Source of the DNA: an uncultured Oscillospiraceae bacterium
Lineage (GTDB): Bacteria; Bacillota; Clostridia; Oscillospirales; Ruminococcaceae
Assembly (NCBI GenBank): GCA_934464775.1
Contig: CAKSKG010000013.1
Location: 1 to 64,000, forward strand
Direction: 5' to 3'
Length of the DNA stretch: 64,000 nt
Part shown: one piece after another, positions 8,302-16,572 of the stretch
Layout of the letters: each line of letters opens with the position of its first letter
How positions within the stretch are numbered: the stretch's first letter is position 1
Notes under the pieces: model-generated
What the model saw: the letters and a program-made list of their open reading frames with translations, nothing else
Told to the model about the DNA's origin: nothing
Database searches by the model: none
Made by a program: the position numbers and the translations under genes

Positions 8302-9364
8302 GGAGAACACCTCCGATCAGCAGACCCAGTCCGATGCCCACAACTGCGCCTATAACCGACGCTATCGCAAGCTTCGCCTTGGATATTGGCATATGACCCG
8401 AGCATTTTCCGGTCTGACCGTTCATAGCGTAGAAATACTTCTCGCCCCGATAGTCATAGCTCAGAAACCACACGGGCAGCATCATGTAATGCCAGTCTGT
8501 TTTCAGTATACGGACACTTTCATGCTTCGTGATAACAGTGTCATAGCCACGGATATCATCTTTCAGTGTCGAAATCGCACCATTTGATATGCGCTGCTTT
8601 ATCATAGGCAGAACGTCGGCTTTTTCCGCATCGTATTTATCCGCACAGAAGCCTTGGAGATATGACATGGAAAAATCCGTCAGATCGGCGTAATTATACG
8701 GCTCGATCGAATTCATCAGCGCATCGTCCAGCTTCTTTGAGCCGTCCGCAGGCACACCCATGTAGTCCATTTCCGCAGCACGGGACACATCAAAATGCTC
8801 GGTAGTGGTGACCTTATAACCGCCTGCGGTCACAGTATGTACCTTTTCCGCCTCCGCAATTACCGAAGCACTGACATGGCAGTCCGCCAGCCAGTAGGGA
8901 GCATACATTCCCGTGATCTTTTCCAGCGTGGCCTGCGACTTGAAGTCACCGGGCAGAAACAGCTTTTTGCCGCACCATTCCTTGAAGCCATCGATAGCCT
9001 TTTCCTTGCTGATCTTGAAAGGAATGACCTTCTGCGGACAGTATTTTCCCGAAAGTCTGCCTTTCAGCGCCACGGGGCTGTGGCAGTAATAACAGAAAGT
9101 GGCGGCGGTATTGTCATCGGCGATGATCTCCGCACCGCAGCTTGAGCAGACATACAAGCCTGCTCCGTTTTCAAAATCACGGCAAAGCTCCTCGGAAGCG
9201 GTGCCGTCGCTTACTGACGGAGCATTATCTCCGCTGCCGAATATCTCATTGATGTTTTCCTGCGTGAAGTCCGACATACACCATTCGCAGGTAAAGCTTT
9301 GCTTTTCGGCATCAAATACCAGCTTTCCGCCGCAGTTGGGGCAGGAATAATTGACTGTATTCAT
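8294..9364 (-). CDS. TFIIB-type zinc-ribbon membrane-anchored protein
   Basis: This 356-residue protein has two zinc ribbons, SCPNCGG...CEWC near residues 8-29 and VCSSCGA...FCYYC near residues 72-95. A long soluble domain follows with no motif I recognise, and the C-terminal hydrophobic segment (about 329-354, IASVIGAVVGIGLGLLIGG) is probably a membrane anchor. Proteins of this type are usually annotated 'TFIIB-type zinc ribbon-containing protein' and occur beside SPFH/YdjI-like genes in Firmicutes. It lies 22 bases after the SPFH gene and overlaps the TPM gene, so the three form one unit. Confidence 0.75.
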   Translation of the reverse strand: MNTVNYSCPNCGGKLVFDAEKQSFTCEWCMSDFTQENINEIFGSGDNAPSVSDGTASEELCRDFENGAGLYVCSSCGAEIIADDNTAATFCYYCHSPVALKGRLSGKYCPQKVIPFKISKEKAIDGFKEWCGKKLFLPGDFKSQATLEKITGMYAPYWLADCHVSASVIAEAEKVHTVTAGGYKVTTTEHFDVSRAAEMDYMGVPADGSKKLDDALMNSIEPYNYADLTDFSMSYLQGFCADKYDAEKADVLPMIKQRISNGAISTLKDDIRGYDTVITKHESVRILKTDWHYMMLPVWFLSYDYRGEKYFYAMNGQTGKCSGHMPISKAKLAIASVIGAVVGIGLGLLIGGVLLA

Positions 9365-9386
9365 AAATCATGTCTCCGTTCGGAAA

Positions 9387-10670
9387 TTACATACGCTTTG
9401 CGCCGCAGTTATTGCAGAAATTGCCCGTGTTTTCGGCACCGCAGGAGCACTTCCATGTGCCCGAAGCAGGTCTTTTCGCACCGCAGTTATTGCAGAAGTT
9501 GCCAGTATTCACGTTTCCGCAGGAGCAGGTCCACTGACCGCCGCTCTGCTGAACAGGCTTCTTTGCTCCGCAGTTGTTACAGAAATTGCCGGTATTGACA
9601 TTTCCGCAGGAACACGTCCACTGACCGCTCTGCTGCGCCGCATTCTGCTGTGCTTGATTCTGCTGCGCCTGATTCTGCTGCATCTGCATAGCGTTTGTCT
9701 GACTTGCGGCATTCATAAATCCGCCTGCACCTGCCATGCCCATGTTCATAGCCATGAAAGCATTTCCTGCGCCTGCGGTGTTGGAGCCTGCATTCTGCAA
9801 GCCCTGTGCGATAGAGGACTGAACATATCCCTCACGCACCGTCGGGTCGGACATCATTGCGCCCTGATTGCGCATATTGATAAGCTTCTTCGACTCATCA
9901 TCATAAGAAATGCTTGCAATACCCACGGAGCATACCTCGATGCCACGCAGCTCGTTCCAGTCCTCGTCGAGAACCGTGGACATATACTTTGAAAGCTCAC
10001 GGCTCTTTGAGGTAATCATGGATATTCTCACGCCGTCAGCCGACATCTGATTTATTGCGGACTGGAGCGCATCAAGAAATTCCGCCAGCATCTGGAGATT
10101 GATATCCTCGATCTGAACTCTTGATATTCCGCCCTTGCATACCTCCGCAAAGAATTTCAGCGGATTGGTGATCTTGATCGAATATGTTCCGTGCGCACGG
10201 AGGAAAAGCTCCGAATTATAAAAATTGTCAAAGTAGTTGACGGGATTCTTCGTGCCGAACTTGATGCCCTTGATCTCAGAAAGATTGATGTAATAAACCT
10301 TTTGATTGGACGAGGGGGTGCCGCCGAACTTGAAGCGTTCCCATGTATCCTTGAGAGCATCGCCGAATTCACCGTTGAAAAGCGAGGGCGCCGACGAAAG
10401 GGAAACCTTATAATATCCCTCCTGCGCACAATAGTCAACGATCTTTCCGCCGTCGATAAGCAGCATCATTGTGTTGGGGTAAACGTGAATGACCGAGCCG
10501 TTGGAGATCACATTGGAAGTGCTTTTTGTGTTCGAGCCTTTTCCCTTTCTCACCTGAACGCCGCTGACCATAAGAGTCCCCTCGTTCATGGTATCGGGTT
10601 CGATAGTTTCAAGCCATGAATCGGCAAGCGCACCGCTGACTGCCGAAGCTGCTGCATTGATAAGTCCCAT
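9387..10670 (-). CDS. SPFH-domain protein with three C-terminal zinc ribbons
   Basis: This 427-residue protein has an N-terminal SPFH/band-7-like domain of the YdjI ('virion core protein') type, roughly residues 30-260. A Gln/Asn/Ala/Met-rich linker with QQNQAQQN repeats follows. The C-terminus has three near-identical zinc ribbons of pattern C-x-C-x8-C-x2-C, each containing NTGNFCNNCGAK. SPFH proteins form large oligomers on membranes. The ribbons are unusually uniform, pointing to recent internal duplication. It is the first gene of the SPFH, zinc-ribbon, TPM trio, and a 47-codon ORF lies 23 bases upstream. In Bacillus the related YdjI works with envelope-stress proteins; the role here is inferred. 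Confidence 0.8.
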   Translation of the reverse strand: MGLINAAASAVSGALADSWLETIEPDTMNEGTLMVSGVQVRKGKGSNTKSTSNVISNGSVIHVYPNTMMLLIDGGKIVDYCAQEGYYKVSLSSAPSLFNGEFGDALKDTWERFKFGGTPSSNQKVYYINLSEIKGIKFGTKNPVNYFDNFYNSELFLRAHGTYSIKITNPLKFFAEVCKGGISRVQIEDINLQMLAEFLDALQSAINQMSADGVRISMITSKSRELSKYMSTVLDEDWNELRGIEVCSVGIASISYDDESKKLINMRNQGAMMSDPTVREGYVQSSIAQGLQNAGSNTAGAGNAFMAMNMGMAGAGGFMNAASQTNAMQMQQNQAQQNQAQQNAAQQSGQWTCSCGNVNTGNFCNNCGAKKPVQQSGGQWTCSCGNVNTGNFCNNCGAKRPASGTWKCSCGAENTGNFCNNCGAKRM

Positions 10671-10693
10671 AATAGATCCGTCCTTTCAAAAAA

Positions 10694-10837
10694 TCACTTT
10701 TTATTTTTCTTGCCGACGATGCCGGCAATAATTGTTCCGATTATAACGACCGCTGCAACGGCACCGATTATGATATACACCGTTGCGCCGACGTTTCCCG
10801 TAAGCGGCGAAGCCGTGGCGGTAAGTATGTACTGCAT
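10694..10837 (-). CDS. 47-residue ORF resembling a bare sorting signal
   Basis: The ORF starts at an ATG with a strong GGAGG site (gcctcct on the plus strand at 10842). It encodes a ten-residue lead, SPLTGN, about 24 hydrophobic residues and the tail KKNKK. That is the layout of a sortase sorting signal, a (S/P)PxTG-like motif then membrane span then positive tail, but with no signal peptide or mature domain. It lies 23 bases before the SPFH gene on the same strand, so it could alternatively be a small membrane partner of that operon. It is supported by the ribosome binding site and by resemblance to neighbouring proteins; expression is unproven. Confidence 0.6.
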   Translation of the reverse strand: MQYILTATASPLTGNVGATVYIIIGAVAAVVIIGTIIAGIVGKKNKK

Positions 10838-10970
10838 GATAGCCTCCTGTATTTTGCCGAAAATGCATTAAATTCAAGAAAGCGCTGATTTCCGTTATTC
10901 AACGTTTTCTTAACAATTTATCTGATAAATTCATTATACCATAACAATCCGTCAAATGCAAGGCGTATAA

Positions 10971-11006
10971 TAAAAAAAACCGCAGGATCATAGAGAACCT
11001 GCGGTC
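10971..11006 (-). terminator. Terminator of the 11044-11865 gene
   Basis: CCGCAGG (10980-10986) pairs with CCTGCGG (10998-11004), and the leftward transcript then has eight U. Confidence 0.85.
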
Positions 11007-11043
11007 TAAATTTACTTATTCAGAAATAAAAAGCAATTTAAAA

Positions 11044-11865
11044 TTACTTTCTCTTCTTAGCAGCAACAGCAGCTGCAGCAGCAACAGCCATTACAGAAGC
11101 GATAGCAGCAGCGGAAGCGTTGCCTGTAGCTGTAGATGTTGTTGTATCATCAGCAGCGGGAGCAGCAGCTTCTGTTGTCTCCTCAGCAGCTGTCTCTTCA
11201 ACAGCAGCTGTATCCTCAGCAGCAGCCTCTGTCTCAGCGGGAGCCTCTTCAGCAGCAGCGGAATCACCAGCGTAAGCCTTCTGAGCTATCTCGTTGCCGT
11301 CCTTGTCATAGATGTGGAAGTTGGAAACTGTGAGCTCGATGCCGTTAGCAACGAGATCCTGACCGGACCAATCCATGAATACGAACTCAGCCTCGGAAGC
11401 ATCTGCGGGAACCTGAGAAGGAAGGAGATACTTGAAGGAATCCTGTACTGTCTGTGTGTCATCCCAAACAGTTGTGCCGTCTTCGTTGTACTCAGTGGGA
11501 GCAAGACCAAAGCCTGCGGAGTTAGTTGTTGCGCAGTATGTACCGCCGCCGAGCCAGCCGATCTCTGTGCCTGTGAGAGAAGAAAGGCCTGTGTATGTTA
11601 CGTCCCAAGAACCGCTGTAAACCTTGGAAACATCATCGGGGTTCTCAAGGATCTCGCTAAGTGTGAGTCTTGCCTTGCAGGAACCGCCAGCAACCTGCTG
11701 TGTGAATGTAACACCGTCAGCGTTTGTGGAAACGATTGTTACTGTTGTGGGATCGTCATCTGCATAGCCTGTCTTGGACCAGTCAGCAGCAGAAGCGGAA
11801 AGGGACATCATAGATGCTGCGAGAGCTGCGGAAGCAGCAACAGCAGAAATCTTCTTGAAGTTCAT
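11044..11865 (-). CDS. Secreted protein with C-terminal TATGN sorting-like tail
   Basis: I do not recognise the function. The 273-residue protein has a signal peptide cleaved near ASA-AD and a beta-rich domain of about 185 residues ending in HIYDKDGNEIA. An Ala/Glu/Thr linker follows, then TATGN, about 20 small hydrophobic residues and KKRK. The segment DKDGNEI recurs as DKDGNVI in the next gene, suggesting related domains. A carbohydrate-binding-type beta sandwich is plausible but not shown. The tail matches six other ORFs nearby and fits attachment by a sortase. Start: GAGGAAATAACA precedes the ATG at 11865; the frame is open five codons earlier. It has its own terminator. Confidence 0.75.
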   Translation of the reverse strand: MNFKKISAVAASAALAASMMSLSASAADWSKTGYADDDPTTVTIVSTNADGVTFTQQVAGGSCKARLTLSEILENPDDVSKVYSGSWDVTYTGLSSLTGTEIGWLGGGTYCATTNSAGFGLAPTEYNEDGTTVWDDTQTVQDSFKYLLPSQVPADASEAEFVFMDWSGQDLVANGIELTVSNFHIYDKDGNEIAQKAYAGDSAAAEEAPAETEAAAEDTAAVEETAAEETTEAAAPAADDTTTSTATGNASAAAIASVMAVAAAAAVAAKKRK

Positions 11866-11914
11866 TGTTATTTCCTCCATTCGGCATATTAAATGCCATT
11901 CTACTTTCTTAAAT

Positions 11915-11946
11915 TTATATTATCCCTGCGGCGTTGAAACCGCAGG
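11915..11946 (-). terminator. Probable terminator after the 449-residue surface gene
   Basis: CCTGCGG (11925-11931) pairs with CCGCAGG (11940-11946) around eight bases. The following run is AU-rich rather than pure U. Confidence 0.55.
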
Positions 11947-11970
11947 AACAATCCGAAAATCAGAGAGAAA

Positions 11971-13320
11971 TTACTTTCTCTTTCTTGCAGCTACAACAGC
12001 TGCGCCTGCAACAGCCATGATTGCTGCGATTGCTGCAGCAGATGTGTTGCCTGTCTTAACATTGTCAGTTGTCTGAGTATCAGCTGTAACTGTTGTTGCT
12101 GTATCATCGGAAACAGTTGCCTCAACTGTAGCCTCAACTGTATCGTCAGCAACGTCAGCAGCTACAGCGGAAAGATCAACAACATATGCAGCGGAAACTG
12201 TAAGAGGTGTGCCTGTGTCACCGATGTTTACAGCGTCAACTGTGGAGAAGTCCTCAGACTGGTACATAGCTGTCATGTAATCATATGTGAATACAGCCAT
12301 ACCGGGCTTGGAGTATGTCTCGTTAGCGGGAACCTTTGCCCAGCCCTCGCCGCCGCTCCAGCTCTGGAGGACAAGCTCGGGAGCTGTCTCTGCATCGTAG
12401 AATACTACCATTGCGGAATTAGCATTGAGCATGGAAACATCGAAAGGATTCTCACCGGGCTCTTCGTCCTCACCGATGTTGTTGTATGTGTAAAGAACAG
12501 CAGCCTGTCCCCAAGCGCCGTTGGACTCGCAGTCGGAAGCAACCAGTGTGCCGTTTGCTTCAGCAAGAGCCTCAAGATCAAGACCTGCTGTCTCATCAGC
12601 TGCTTCTTCGTCAGCCTCTTCGTCAGCTGCGTCTTCCTCAACGTCCTCAACAGCCTCTTCGTCAACAACTTCCTCAACAGTTTCTTCAACTGTTTCCTCT
12701 ACTGCTGTCTCCTCAACAGTTTCCTCAACTGTTGCATCAACAGCAGCCTCTGTCTCAGCTGTTGTCTCGTCAGCTGCTGCTTCTGCCTCAGCTGCTGCCT
12801 GTGCGTCAGCGATTGCTGCTGCATAGTCGATTACGTTGCCGTCCTTGTCGAGAGCCTGAATGGACTCAACAGTTACATCGGCATTCTGCCACCAGCACTG
12901 GATCCAGATCTGTGCATATGTATCAGTAGCCTTGAATACGGGAGAATCGGAGAGATATGTGATAACATTGTTGTCATCAACGGAAAGCTCCTTGCCTGCG
13001 TCCTTGTTGCCCCACTCCATGGACTTCCAGCCTGTGGACTGAGAGTTGAAGCCGCAGCCGCCGCCTACGCCTGCATTGACATCACTGTCAGCTGTGAAAG
13101 TGATCTTGAAGCCGTAAACGCTTGTGATGTCGAGGTTACCCTGTGTGAAGAGACCGATACCCTCGGACTTGTAATTCTTTTCTTCTGTAAGGAGACGGAG
13201 TGTACCATCGCTTGCATTGGAATCAGCAACAGTAAAGCTTGCAGCGCTTGCGCAAACCGCAACCATAGATGTTGCAAGAGCAGCAGCTGCTGCAACTGAA
13301 ACAACCTTAGTCATTTTCAT
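11971..13320 (-). CDS. Two-domain secreted protein with VKTGN sorting-like tail
   Basis: I do not recognise the function. The 449-residue protein has a signal peptide and a first beta-rich domain (about 28-165, with Trp-rich IWIQCWWQN and DKDGNVI). A very acidic linker of VEET/EEAV repeats (about 185-255) leads to a second beta-rich domain (about 260-385, with WSGGEGWAKV). A Thr/Val linker, VKTGN, about 20 hydrophobic residues and RKRK end it. The domain layout resembles carbohydrate-binding modules of rumen Ruminococcus but this is inference. AGGAGG lies eight bases before the ATG. It belongs with six nearby ORFs sharing the tail and is the best candidate for a polymer-binding surface protein. 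Confidence 0.75.
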   Translation of the reverse strand: MKMTKVVSVAAAAALATSMVAVCASAASFTVADSNASDGTLRLLTEEKNYKSEGIGLFTQGNLDITSVYGFKITFTADSDVNAGVGGGCGFNSQSTGWKSMEWGNKDAGKELSVDDNNVITYLSDSPVFKATDTYAQIWIQCWWQNADVTVESIQALDKDGNVIDYAAAIADAQAAAEAEAAADETTAETEAAVDATVEETVEETAVEETVEETVEEVVDEEAVEDVEEDAADEEADEEAADETAGLDLEALAEANGTLVASDCESNGAWGQAAVLYTYNNIGEDEEPGENPFDVSMLNANSAMVVFYDAETAPELVLQSWSGGEGWAKVPANETYSKPGMAVFTYDYMTAMYQSEDFSTVDAVNIGDTGTPLTVSAAYVVDLSAVAADVADDTVEATVEATVSDDTATTVTADTQTTDNVKTGNTSAAAIAAIMAVAGAAVVAARKRK

Positions 13321-13645
13321 TTTAATTTCCTCCTAAATTGCTGTAAAAACAGCTATCTTTATACTCTTAAATTATATCACTATAATTCAATTTATTCTAT
13401 TGACATTATAAACAAATTGCGACGTTTTTCCATAGCACATTTTTACAAGCATTTTTCCGTAATGTTAACTGACGGAAACTGCGCATCTGCGTCACGATAA
13501 CGTTTATAACTTCTGCGGGGACAAACTCCTCTTTCATTCGACAATAATATTATATAGTAACGGACTGTAATTTTCAATAGGAAATTGTAATAAAGTTGTA
13601 ACTATATTTTTGGCTATTGTAAACACATTGTCACAAAATCACGGT
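13321..13645. other. Intergenic region upstream of the 449-residue surface gene
   Basis: The sequence is AT-rich with several TATAAT-like hexamers on the minus strand but no well-spaced -35 partner. No coding frame or strong hairpin is seen. Confidence 0.4.
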
Positions 13646-14365
13646 TCAGGCATGCTTTTTCCGCATAATAAGCGCCAGCGCTCCCGAAACAGCCGCAGCG
13701 ATCATAAGCGAAGCCGTGCCGTCTCCCGTGTCAGCATTGACTGTGTTTTCCGTCTCGTCCGACATTCCGATGATATCATCGGAGGGAGGGGTGTATTTTT
13801 CAGGCTCGGTTTCGGAAATATCGGCATCATCTGCGATATCCGACAGCACATTCTCCTCTTCTTCGGGAAGTCCGCTTACCGAAAAGCTCACGGTAACATT
13901 CTCCGCACCGTCAAAATCCTGCGGATCTGCGGCAATATCCGCCTCATTTCCCGTCCAGCTGTTGACGATATTTACGCACATTCTGCCGTTCTGCTCTTTC
14001 CAGTCGGGAGAACCGTTTATGCCGAACTCCACGTTCTTTCCGTCCACGGAAACGGAATTTATACGCACCTCCATGCCCTCGGGCATATCATCGGCATCAA
14101 TATCCGAGCAAAGCGCCAGAAAAGCTGCGTCTCCCAGCGAATTTTCAAAGGTCACGGAGGCTGTATAGTCGCCGTTCCCCGTTATTTCTGCATTTTCACG
14201 GGAAGCTATCCCCGCAGATTCATCGGGGCTTCCCCAATACTGGACTATCCACCCCCTGTCGGCAACATTTATCTCAATACTGCCGATATCCGCCGCCGAC
14301 ACAGGCAAAGCAGCCATAGCCGCAGCGCAAGCCGCCGACACAGCGGCAGCCGTTATATGACGCAT
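13646..14365 (-). CDS. Secreted beta-sandwich-like protein with ADTGD tail
   Basis: Function is not recognised. The 239-residue protein has a signal peptide ending PVSAAD, a domain of about 160 residues, an acidic linker, and ADTGD followed by a hydrophobic stretch and RKKHA. The domain is clearly related to that of the 14668-15381 gene. The shared pattern is ITGxGxYT, then xxSVSVDGKNVEF / xxTIEIDGAEVSF, then a central NIVNSW / IEIYNMYGD segment, then VTVSFSVSGL / LAVTFTVSGL at the end. It is the most diverged of the tail family, with TGD instead of TGN. AAAGGCGGG precedes the start. Confidence 0.75.
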   Translation of the reverse strand: MRHITAAAVSAACAAAMAALPVSAADIGSIEINVADRGWIVQYWGSPDESAGIASRENAEITGNGDYTASVTFENSLGDAAFLALCSDIDADDMPEGMEVRINSVSVDGKNVEFGINGSPDWKEQNGRMCVNIVNSWTGNEADIAADPQDFDGAENVTVSFSVSGLPEEEENVLSDIADDADISETEPEKYTPPSDDIIGMSDETENTVNADTGDGTASLMIAAAVSGALALIMRKKHA

Positions 14366-14604
14366 AAATTTCCCGCCTTTACAAAAAAATTATGTCGTCC
14401 CATTCTTTTTGTACTATTTCTCTATATTACAATAGTATAGAAAACGCCAAAATAAATCAATGTGTCATTTAGCCAAAAGCAAGCGCTTCTCATTATTAAT
14501 AATATACAAATGTAACCCCCGTGTAATTGTGATGTTTGCACAATGTCACCGCTGTAAATCACCTGTAAATAAATGTATTAATTCTGTAACACCCCCTAAG
14601 GGCA

Positions 14605-14640
14605 TAAAAAAACTGCGGCCGAAAGCACGACCGCAGTTAA
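14605..14640 (-). terminator. Terminator of the 14668-15381 gene
   Basis: AACTGCGG (14611-14618) pairs with CCGCAGTT (14631-14638), with seven U in the leftward transcript. The rest of the gap 14366-14667 is AT-rich and shows no other feature. Confidence 0.85.
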
Positions 14641-14667
14641 AAATTCAAATATTTTTATGAAAAGAAA

Positions 14668-15381
14668 TTACTTTCTCTTCTTTGCAGCGATTGCAGCAGC
14701 AGCAGCAACAGCCATTACAGAAACGATAGCAGCAGTTGTTGTGTTGCCTGTTGCAGCAGCAGTTGTTGTATCATCGGAAGCAGGTGTTTCCTCGGAAACT
14801 GCCTCTTCTGTTGTTTCTTCAGCAGCTGTATCCTCAACAGCCTCGTCAGCTGTCTCTTCAACAGCTGCGTCCTCGGAAGCATCCTCTGCTGTATCCTCAG
14901 CAGCAGCCTCGCCGAGACCGGAAACTGTGAATGTTACTGCGAGAGACTCGGAGATAGGAGTTGCATTGCTGATAGCGGGATCATCCTTGGAATCGCCGTA
15001 CATATTGTAGATCTCGATTCTGTAGTTGCCCTTTTCCTCAATATCGCCGTAGATGATCTTGGAAGCATCGAAAGAAACCTCAGCGCCGTCGATCTCGATT
15101 GTGTCGAGTGTAGCTGTTGCATCGGGATATGCAGCGAACATACCCTGGCAGTCGATTACGAATACACCGATCTCCTCTGTGCCTGCAACTGCAGTGGAAG
15201 TGATTGTGTATGTACCGTCGCCTGTGATCTCAGCGGAGGACTCCCAATCCTGGTATGTCCAGTTTGTGTCTGTGTAGCCGAGTGTAGCTGTGATAGGATC
15301 AACAGCAAATGCGGAAACAGCAACAGCGGAAGCTGCTACGGCGCCGCTGACAGCAGCGGCAACAATCTTATTCATCTTCAT
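14668..15381 (-). CDS. Secreted beta-sandwich-like protein with AATGN tail
   Basis: A paralogue of the 13646-14365 product of 237 residues. It has a signal peptide ending SAFAVD, a domain of about 150 residues ending LAVTFTVSGLG, a Glu/Ala/Thr-rich linker, AATGN, about 20 small hydrophobic residues and KKRK. Function is unknown; an extracellular binding domain displayed at the surface is the simplest reading. Start choice: GAAAGGATG precedes the ATG at 15381; the frame stays open 17 codons upstream without a comparable site. It has its own terminator. The last 25 residues are nearly identical to those of the 11044-11865 product, so the tails are more conserved than the domains they follow. 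Confidence 0.75.
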   Translation of the reverse strand: MKMNKIVAAAVSGAVAASAVAVSAFAVDPITATLGYTDTNWTYQDWESSAEITGDGTYTITSTAVAGTEEIGVFVIDCQGMFAAYPDATATLDTIEIDGAEVSFDASKIIYGDIEEKGNYRIEIYNMYGDSKDDPAISNATPISESLAVTFTVSGLGEAAAEDTAEDASEDAAVEETADEAVEDTAAEETTEEAVSEETPASDDTTTAAATGNTTTAAIVSVMAVAAAAAIAAKKRK

Positions 15382-15626
15382 GATTAAACATCCTTTCATA
15401 AATGTTTGAAAATGTGCGGCAGGAATATTCATATAACAAATATCCGAGCCATCATATTTAGATGCGGAAATCGTTTAAATCCCCACATAATATGGTTATA
15501 TTATATCTTATTTGAACAGAAAAATCTATATTCATTTTAACAAAAAAGATCAATTATGCTTGTGCATATTCACACAAAATAGCAAAAAATGATAACGTTT
15601 TCCACACCGATGTGGAAAAAATGTAA

Positions 15627-15824
15627 TCATTTTGTTTTCTTTTTAGCCACCACTGCAACCGCTGCGATAGCTGCGGGTACCAGATAAGCGCTTATGCCGA
15701 TATTGCCCGTTTCGGGCACGGCTGCAGCACTTTCTTCGGCGTATACCGCACCCGTGCTTGCCGTAATAACAGCCGCCGCAGCAAAAGCCGCCGCTGCCGA
15801 GCGCAGTGTCCTGTCGATCTGCAT
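15627..15824 (-). CDS. 65-residue signal peptide plus VPETGN sorting-signal protein
   Basis: The protein consists of a signal peptide (cleavage near VYA-EE), about eight residues, then VPETGN, a hydrophobic span and KKKTK. Almost nothing would remain as a mature protein if both signals were processed. GAGGAGG precedes the ATG. It might provide a tiny surface tag, act as a decoy or competitor for a sortase, or be the remnant of a larger protein. It follows the 15943-16341 gene but is separated from it by a terminator. It is supported by the ribosome binding site and by both signals being intact. Confidence 0.7.
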   Translation of the reverse strand: MQIDRTLRSAAAAFAAAAVITASTGAVYAEESAAAVPETGNIGISAYLVPAAIAAVAVVAKKKTK

Positions 15825-15863
15825 ATCCCGTCCTCCTCTTATTTCAGTAACCTTTTTCTCTTA

Positions 15864-15904
15864 TAAAAAATCATGCCCGTCTTCGATATCAAAGGCGGGC
15901 ATGA
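15864..15904 (-). terminator. Terminator of the acidic surface-protein gene
   Basis: TCATGCCCG (15871-15879) pairs with CGGGCATGA (15896-15904), followed in the leftward transcript by six U. Confidence 0.85.
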
Positions 15905-15942
15905 ACATTGCCTAAGTTAAAATTTTAAAACCGAAGTTTAAA

Positions 15943-16341
15943 TTACTTAGCCTTCTTAGCAACGATAGCTGCTGCTGCGAGAGCAACGGGAATAACAGCT
16001 GCTGCAACGGGAGCGTTGCCTGTCTTGGGAGAAGTTGTCTCTGCTGTTTCCTCAACAACAGTTGTCTCTTCCTCAGTCTCCTCAGTCTCTTCCTCAGTCT
16101 CTTCCTCTTCCTCGGGCTCTTCTTCCTCTGTCTCTTCCTCTTCAGCGTCTGCGTCGTCGATCTCAGGGTCAGTCTCCTCTTCGGGAAGAACTTCCTCTTC
16201 CTCAACAACCTCTTCCTCAGCTACTTCCTCTGTAACCTCTTCAGCATCGTCCTCAGCGCCGCTTGCGGAAGCTGCGATAGATGTCATTGTGAGTGCCATT
16301 GCAGAAGCTGCGAGAGCAGCAAGAATCTTCTTAGTTTTCAT
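15943..16341 (-). CDS. Acidic stalk protein with SPKTGN sorting signal
   Basis: The 132-residue protein has a signal peptide ending ASAS, an extremely acidic Glu/Thr stalk of about 75 residues, then SPKTGN, a hydrophobic span and KKAK. SPKTG matches the (S/P)PxTG motif recognised by the class B sortase of Clostridioides difficile, and four class B sortases are encoded at 40.8-46 kb. No folded domain is apparent, so it may be a charged surface polymer or spacer. GGAGGAACAAAATA precedes the start, and it has a well-formed promoter and terminator, so it is an independent and probably well-expressed unit. Confidence 0.8.
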   Translation of the reverse strand: MKTKKILAALAASAMALTMTSIAASASGAEDDAEEVTEEVAEEEVVEEEEVLPEEETDPEIDDADAEEEETEEEEPEEEEETEEETEETEEETTVVEETAETTSPKTGNAPVAAAVIPVALAAAAIVAKKAK

Positions 16342-16395
16342 TATTTTGTTCCTCCATTAAGTTATTGGGAATTATTTTCTTAATTCGCTACGCTT

Positions 16396-16424
16396 ATTAT
16401 AGCACATTAAATTTTGCACTACAA
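16396..16424 (-). promoter_or_regulatory. Promoter of the acidic SPKTGN protein gene
   Basis: On the minus strand TTGTAG (16419-16424) and TATAAT (16396-16401) are 17 bases apart, 54 bases before the start codon. Confidence 0.7.
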
Positions 16425-16572
16425 CTATTATTATAACAGATTTTTCGGATTATTTTCGTCCCATTATCAACATTTTTCACAAAAAAAGCACAATGGTTTC
16501 GTTATGCAAAAATAAAATGTATTTTTAATTAACGATTTTTGCTGATATTTTTACTATATGCTCATATAGGTC

